From contig JAYWVB010000047.1 in the NCBI GenBank assembly GCA_039881045.1, positions 186,001-250,000 on the forward strand: a stretch of 64,000 nucleotides of DNA, read 5' to 3'. Below, in pieces: positions 57,768 through 64,000 of this stretch. Numbering within the stretch: position 1 is the stretch's first letter; each line of letters opens with the position of its first letter. Under the pieces are notes generated by a model. That model did not search any database, was not told where the DNA came from, and was given only the letters and a program-made list of their open reading frames with translations. Source of the stretch: Chaetomium olivaceum (taxonomy: Eukaryota > Ascomycota > Sordariomycetes > Sordariales > Chaetomiaceae). The position numbers and the translations under genes are program-made.

Positions 57768-58243
57768 TCTTCTGACCGTGGCTCTGCCCGAATGTAGCGC
57801 GGAACCGAAAAGGGGCACAAAACGGGATAGGAAGCCCATCGGCGTCGCCTAGCGCTGGTTCGCAGCGGCATCTCGCAAGGCTTCTGGACGGTTCTTTTTG
57901 GATTTTTGGAGAAGTTGAGCAACCCCACAGTCCGATTGTTGGAGAATACCTTGGCGTTCCAGCCGCAACCAGCGGTGCACGGAGCAGCCGCTGCTTGTTT
58001 TGGATTGGGTGCACCTGTCACGTGTGGACCCATTTCGAAATTGGACACATCACAGAATAACTTTGAAGCCAGATCTTTAAGGAGCGCTTCTCCAGCTACT
58101 TGCCTCCTCTTTCCCCCTTTCCGATCCCCATTGCGCCGACGACAACTCGCTCTCCCTTAGTAGAGTCGTTGTCGCTCACTCCGCCACTTCTTTTTTTTCT
58201 TCTGGATGATTTAATATTTGGTTTTCCCTTCCAATTGCCCAAC
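57768..58243. promoter_or_regulatory. Divergent MOD5/SEC61 promoter
   Basis: The 476 bp between the two ATGs contain a pyrimidine-rich tract and a T8 run just 5' of SEC61 (58100-58200), as expected for a highly expressed fungal gene. No specific factor site is claimed. Confidence 0.5.
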
Positions 58244-59866
58244 ATGAGTTCCTGTAAGTTGCAGCGCGGCGCGTCCCGAGCTCGTGTGGCTGTTGGAGCT
58301 TGCGCGACTCGCGCAGCTCTGGCGGCGACGGCGAGCACGGTTTTATCCATTGATGTTCGCGACAATGCGCTGACCATCGTATTCGCCATGCAGTACGGTT
58401 CCTCGACCTCGTCAAGCCTTTCGTGCCGTTCCTCCCCGAGGTTCAGCAGCCCGAGACCAAGATCCCCTTCAACCAAAAGTTGATGTGGACGGGCTTGACT
58501 CTCCTGATCTTCCTGGTCATGAGTCAAATGCCGCTCTACGGCATCGTCTCGTCCGACACATCGGATCCGCTATACTGGCTGCGTATGATGATGGCGAGTA
58601 ACCGAGGTACCTTGATGGAACTCGGTATCACCCCCATCATCTCGTCTGGCATGGTCTTCCAGCTCCTCGCTGGTACCCACATGATCGACGTCAACCTCGA
58701 CCTCAAGTCCGACCGCGAACTGTACCAGACCGCCCAGAAGCTCTTCGCCCTCATCCTCTCGGTCGGCACTGCCACCGTCTACGTCTTCACCGGTCTCTAC
58801 GGTCCTCCGAGCGAGCTCGGTGCCGGCATTGTCTTCCTGCTGATTCTGCAGCTGGTCATCGCTGGCATGATCGTCATTCTCCTCGATGAGCTGCTCCAGA
58901 AGGGGTACGGCCTTGGCAGCGGTATTTCCCTGTTCATTGCTACCAACATCTGCGAGTCCATCATGTGGAAGGCGTTCTCCCCGACCTCGATCAACACCGG
59001 CCGTGGCCCCGAGTACGAGGGTGCCGTCATCGCCCTCTTCCACCTGCTCATGACCTGGCCCAACAAGCAGCGGGCGCTCCAGGAGGCTTTCTACCGCCAG
59101 AACCTGCCCAACATCATGAACCTGCTCGCTACCCTCATCGTCTTCGCCGCTGTCATCTACCTGCAGGGCTTCCGCGTCGAGATCCCCGTCAAGTCGTCGC
59201 GCCAGCGTGGTGCCCGTGGCTCGTACCCCATCCGCCTGTTCTACACCTCGAACATGCCCATCATGCTGCAGTCGGCTCTGTCCTCCAACATCTTCCTCAT
59301 CAGCCAGATGCTGTACTCGCGCTTCTCTGAGAACCTCCTGGTCCGCCTCTTCGGTGTCTGGGAGGCCAAGGACGGCTCTTCGCAGCTGTCGGCCATCTCC
59401 GGTCTCGTCTACTACATGTCGCCTCCCCTCAACTTCAAGGACGCCCTGGTGGACCCCATCCACACCGCCGTCTACATCGCTTACATGCTTACCGCCTGCG
59501 CCATCTTCTCCAAGACCTGGATTGAGGTGTCTGGCTCGAGCCCCCGCGATGTTGCCAAGCAGCTCAAGGACCAGGGCCTCGTCATGGCTGGTCACCGCGA
59601 GCAGAGCATGTACAAGGAGCTCAAGCGCATCATCCCGACCGCCGCCGCTTTTGGTGGTGCCTGCATTGGTGCTCTGTCCGTTGCCAGCGACCTGATGGGC
59701 GCCCTCGGCTCCGGCACCGGAACCCTTCTTGCCGTCACGTAAGTTGAACCTTGAAATCAACGACTCATAACACGAGCTAACTTGAAATAGGATTATTTAC
59801 GGCTACTTTGAAATCGCTGCCAAGGAAGGAGATCTTGCTGGCATGAAGGGCATGATCATGGGCTGA
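58244..59866 (+). CDS. Sec61 alpha, pore subunit of the ER translocon
   Basis: This is the ten-helix channel through which proteins enter the ER. Exon 1 is only 10 nt (58244-58253, Met-Ser-Ser plus one base). A 140-nt intron follows (58254-58393). Exon 2 (58394-59738) begins [18 protein letters not shown] 52-nt intron follows (59739-59790), and exon 3 (59791-59866) ends [17 protein letters not shown]...MIMG. The total is 476 residues, the normal length. Conserved parts include [20 protein letters not shown], the plug region after helix 1, [14 protein letters not shown], and the ribosome-facing loop [19 protein letters not shown]. The tiny first exon with a larger first intron is common in highly expressed ascomycete genes. 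The frame is intact. Confidence 0.97.
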
Positions 59867-61878
59867 AAACCGTCAGATGTATCACTCTGCAGCTTGCTGC
59901 ATTCCTCCGCCCATTTGCCGGTTACGCTTGGCAACCGGAATTCTGTCGTGTCGATTTAGTCTGTAATTGTTTGGGGAGTCAAGCGCTGGCTGTCCTGTAT
60001 ACTAGCAATGAAGCAAGGTCATGAAGGGAGGCTTCCTAAAAGCGAGCGGGTTATTTTTACATCCAGACGGGCTGTCAATTCGGGAGGTCTTCAATAATAA
60101 ATTACGGGCTTAGGCGCTCGGGTTGCTCATGCCGTTTTGTCTGGTTCTTTGCCCAACTTTTGAATAAACGACACGAACGATCCGGCGGTAGACGCGATTA
60201 TCTCGGTACTAACCGTGGTGCTTCGCTGGTAGTTTACGCGGTGTACTCGAGCATGTACATACGTCGATCGTTGTTATGTGTTTGAGGAGAGAAAAACCAA
60301 CCATACCTTATTTATATAGAGAAAAATGAATTGAGTACCAGAACTAGACTAAAGAAGCCGAGAAATTTGAGTACTTCATAAAAAACCATAGAAATCCGGT
60401 CAATAGATATGTCGGCAGCTAATTCTGGCTATGGCGTTTGATAGCCCGGCATTTTTGCGCATGCAGCGGTTGTGTTGATCTGACAGCCGGGCCTTCCAAA
60501 TTGCTCAGTAACTCATGATCTGACTGCATCCTTTTTTTGATCGAGGTGCGCTGAGATCCACGGCACCCTCTCACGCAATGCACAGTACGTCCCCTCAAAT
60601 TCGATTGCATATAGCAGGGTGACTCACTCTGTAGGACCCGTGCCCACCCTCGCCGGATAGTCTCCTAAACGGGCTGATGGATTAGGAAGGTCTCGGGCTT
60701 GAGTGGACGACGAGGGGGACCCCACCTCGGCCGTTTCTGCGGAGCGCAATGCTGCTTCATCCGAGCCGATGTGCGGAAAAGCTTCAGCTGGATCGGTTGG
60801 ACACCACTGTTTCAACGGGGTACAGAACCGACACTTTTCGTACCTGGTAGGTCTCAACGGTATGTGTGCCCCGGTGAAGGCGGCCGCATAAGCTCCCGTC
60901 AGTTGTGGCAGCGAGTGGGACTGACTTGGCGGTGAGGAACGACACCGCTCTCAAAGTGTTTGCGGTCACTACATTGCAAACACCATACGGGTAGCCGAAG
61001 AAACGAGTTGGGATAATTGATGAATGAAATGAAAGTGGTACCTTGCGGAACTTGCTTGCTGGGTGTTTTGCAGGAGCATCAGCCGTCTGACATCATTGAT
61101 CAAACTGGGGCAGATCTCGAGCTTTCCCTGTGGCAGCTCCTTACGAAAGCGGCAAATACGGTCACGTCAGTTCTTGAAAGCTGTGGTAATGCTGCCTGTG
61201 CTGTTCTGTTCTGTTCTGGAAATCCTTCTGGCTCAGTCCCTGTTCCACAACTAGAAGTTATACCTGTTCTTTCTCGTCCCACAAACTGGCTGTGAAGAAC
61301 GGCCGTCCCATTGTTTTCCTGACCTTTTAACTGTTGTGTTCGTCGTGTTCGTCGTACTCGGGCCGAGCAGAGCCCCATCTCGTGGTCCGAACGCTCCAGC
61401 GGGGCGGCCTTTCTCCATTCTCTCTTTCTCCAAGCATCCGACCCCACCCTGCTGACCAGCGTGCCGGTCTGGCCGTTTACCGGGCCTGCCTTGATAAGGC
61501 GCAACCCCCAGACAGACCCGCTCCCAGAACCTGCACGGTGTGTCCTGGGAAGGCCGAAAATCCCAAGAAAGACGACCCCAGCGAGTCCACTCCGGCGAAG
61601 GGAATGCGGCAGGTGCAGCAGATGCAGGAGCTAGTGTATGCAGCAGCAGGGTTTCCCAGTTCCGGACTGCTGCAAAGCCTCCGAGGCAACCAAACGCTCT
61701 ACCCGCGATTGACAGGAACCATTCATTCCGATTTCTCTACTTCGACTTTTTAAATTATTTTTTGGGCACCGTGCCGCAGACTGAATCCGGATCCCCAAAA
61801 CACCACCCGTGGCCCATCCTTCCGCTGGTCTTGCCCCTGCTCGAAGACCTGCAGTCGAGATTCGCGAGCCGACTTGCC
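59867..61878. other. Intergenic of 2.0 kb, no gene
   Basis: This is the 3' UTR of SEC61 followed by the promoter of the ABC transporter. Open frames are short and featureless. A (CTGTT)3 repeat lies near 61199-61215. Confidence 0.5.
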
Positions 61879-64000
61879 ATGCGCCTCGACGACGCAGGTG
61901 AGACGGGTTTCGCGTCGTGTCCCTGGCCAATATGGCGGACCGATGACTTCACCCGCTGTTTTCAGCGAGAGTAAGTGCAAGCCCCAAATCCAGTCCAGCC
62001 CAGTCCAGTGTCCATCCCAAATTCGACAGTTCAGACGGCGCCGTCCCTTGCCGTTGATGTGCTATTTTTTGTGACGCCATGGTGTTCTGTAAAACCGTTA
62101 AACTAATCCGCAAAACTGAAACACAGCTACCTCAAGGTCTTGCTGCCATTGGTCGTTATCGGCCTGTCGTTTCTCCAACTCGCCGCACAGAACATCATTC
62201 GAGCCGTCAGGTTAAAAGGTCCCCGAGGATACGAACGGATTGGTGAGGGGCCGACGACATTATCACCGCCAACACATACCGAGTTGCCGCGGGAGGAAGA
62301 ACCGATCTGCGAGAGCGATGAGGAGGAAGACTTGGCCATCAATGGCGGCCGCCTCGCGCTGGCAAAGACGACAACGAAGGGCTCGATTGTGCAAGCCGAC
62401 ACACCGCCCGGCCAGACACTCTCCGTACTTGTCGAGGAACTCGCTGTTGCGGGATTGGTCGCTGCCAATGGCGTCGCGCTGGTTACCGGAGTGTATGGCA
62501 ATGAGTGGGGAGGCATTGCTGCCATCGCCGGCGTAGTCGTCTGGGGCTACGTCCTGATACTCACGTCGCTCCGGCTTTTCCTGGGGAACACGCAATGGCG
62601 TGTCCCGCATATCTGGAACCACACGGCGACTATTTACGGCTGTCAATGGTTGTTCACCGTGGCCGTATTCCGCTCGGTCCTGATCCGCTCGACTTCCCAA
62701 CTGGCGCAGACGCTGGTGATTGTCGAGTTTGCGCTGACGTCGCTGCTCTTTGGTATGGCTCTCACCACCCGAAAGGGGAACAAGACTATTCTCTTGGAGT
62801 GGGAGGACGGCATCGAGCCCGGCCGGGAGAACTTGGCGTCGCTATTCTCTCACTACACCTTCTCTTGGGTCGATACGATCGTCTATTCCGGCTGGAAGGA
62901 GCCGTTGACAATCCAGAGGGTTTGGAACTTGCTTCCCAAGGACAAAGCTGCTGCCGTTCTATCCAATTACCGTCTTTTCAAGAAGACCACCTCGCTCGCC
63001 ATCCATTTCTTGAAGTATTTTAAAGGGCCCCTGCTTGTGCAGGCTTCCTGGGCTGTCATGGGCGGCGCGCTCACCTTCGCCCCGACGCTCCTCCTGAGGG
63101 CCATTTTGCAATACGTCGAGGACCCCTCGGTCGCTCCCATAAACGTCCTGTGGCTCTACGTTATCCTTCTTCCCCTGACTGATATCCTTCGCTCCGTCTG
63201 TGACGGCCAAGCCCTGTGGATAGGCCGCAAAATCTGCATCAACATTCGTGCTATCCTGGTGGGCGAGATCTACGCCAAGGCGCTCCGCAGAAAAGCGGCG
63301 GCCGGCAACGACACCACCCTCGGCGGCGACAAGAAGGGTTCCGATGCGGACACGAAGAAAGGAGGCATTCTCGCGCGGGCTAAGCGGCTTATCGGGCTCG
63401 GAAAGTCGTCCAAGGCCAGCGGGTCAGCTGCGAACAATGCTACGGATGCTAGTCCCGGCAAGGACAAGGCGGATGAATCGGACGAGCAGGTCAATCTGGG
63501 TACGATCATCAACCTGATGTCCGTCGACAGCTTCAAGGTGTCCGAGGTTACTGCATACATGCACTTCCTCGTGGCCGCAGCCCCCACCCAGCTCCTCGTT
63601 TCCGTCGTCCTGCTCTACCAGGTCATGGGCCTGAGTGCCATTCCCGGTTTTGTTGTTATGGCGCTGCTGCTCCCTATCAACGTTGCGTTTGGGAAAGGTT
63701 TCAACTCGAGCCAGAAGAAGATCATGGCTGCTACGGACAAGCGTATCCACACGACCAATGAAATCCTACAAAACATCAGGATCATCAAGTACTTTGCCTG
63801 GGAGCACCGGTTCGCCGACATCGTCGACGAGAAACGCCGCGCCGAACTCAAGGCTTTGCGGTGGCGGTTCATGATTTGGGCCGCCGCTGTTGCGGTATGG
63901 AACACGGTGCCGATTCTGATCACCTTCTTCTCTTTCCTCATCTACACTGTTGTCGAGAAGAAGCCGCTCTATCCGTCAGTTGCCTTCACCGCCATCTCCC
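61879..64000 (+). CDS. ABC subfamily C (MRP-type) transporter, 5' part only
   Basis: This is a vacuolar or plasma-membrane full ABC transporter that exports conjugates or lipids. The window end cuts it. Exon 1 (61879-61970) begins MRLDDAGETGFASCPWPIWR. A 156-nt intron follows (61971-62126), then exon 2, open to the end. An N-terminal TMD0-like part has LKVLLPLVVIGLSFLQLAAQ and later helices. It is followed by the L0/core: ENLASLFSHYTFSWVDTIVY, the first half of TMD1, a cytosolic insert rich in Lys/Ala/Asp (about 63290-63480), INLMSVDSFKVSEVTAYMHF, and QKKIMAATDKRIHTTNEILQ before IIKYFAWE. That order is typical of fungal MRPs (YBT1/VMR1/NFT1-like). The nucleotide-binding domains lie outside the window. 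The frame is intact over 1.9 kb. Confidence 0.9.

Overview
The window looks like a chromosome arm segment of a filamentous ascomycete, most likely a Sordariomycete of the Sordariales/Chaetomiaceae type. The evidence is short introns (about 50-150 nt) with GT(A/G)-AG ends and CTAAC-like branch sites, GC-rich genes with poly-Q, poly-T and poly-P microsatellites, an AA9 cellulose monooxygenase, a SAT4/Pth11-type membrane protein, a Tad1-like LINE and an HTF1/Pah1-type homeobox gene. The genus assignment is inference.

Layout. 0.3-7.2 kb: a BAHD/Tri101-like acyltransferase whose promoter is interrupted 63 bp upstream of the ATG by a full-length, un-mutated LINE of about 5.4 kb with a 15-bp target-site duplication. 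8.3-9.8 kb: a secreted FAD oxidoreductase. 11.5-14.6 kb: two membrane proteins (SAT4-like seven-helix, and an unrecognised four-helix protein). 15.4-20.3 kb: an AA9 LPMO, an MIPC-synthase-type mannosyltransferase and a fringe-type glycosyltransferase. 20.9-31.3 kb: dense housekeeping genes (pICln, a coiled-coil protein, MFAP1, DNA polymerase alpha subunit B, a Sec14/PDR16-type lipid transfer protein) and a broken quinone oxidoreductase. 31.8-36.7 kb: a DNF3-type P4-ATPase. 37.8-48.3 kb: three paralogous small secreted proteins, with an HTF1-like homeobox gene between copies 2 and 3. 50-64 kb: an adaptin-binding protein, a Zn2Cys6 regulator, MOD5, SEC61 alpha and the 5' part of an MRP-type ABC transporter cut by the window end.

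The most novel feature is the small-secreted-protein family at 37.8-48.7 kb. Each gene has the same signal peptide, the same phase-0 intron, a TATA box about 110 bp before the ATG, and a distal element of about 75 bp that is inverted at copy 1 relative to copies 2 and 3. I do not recognise the protein family.

A second window-wide signal is quality-related. At least a dozen genes, several of them likely essential (MFAP1, POL12, SEC14-type, DNF3), are read-through only if single-base frameshifts are allowed. Nearly all of these are one missing base in or near a G/C run. This looks like assembly indels rather than gene decay, except at the quinone oxidoreductase, which also carries a stop codon. 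No tRNA, rRNA or CRISPR array was found.
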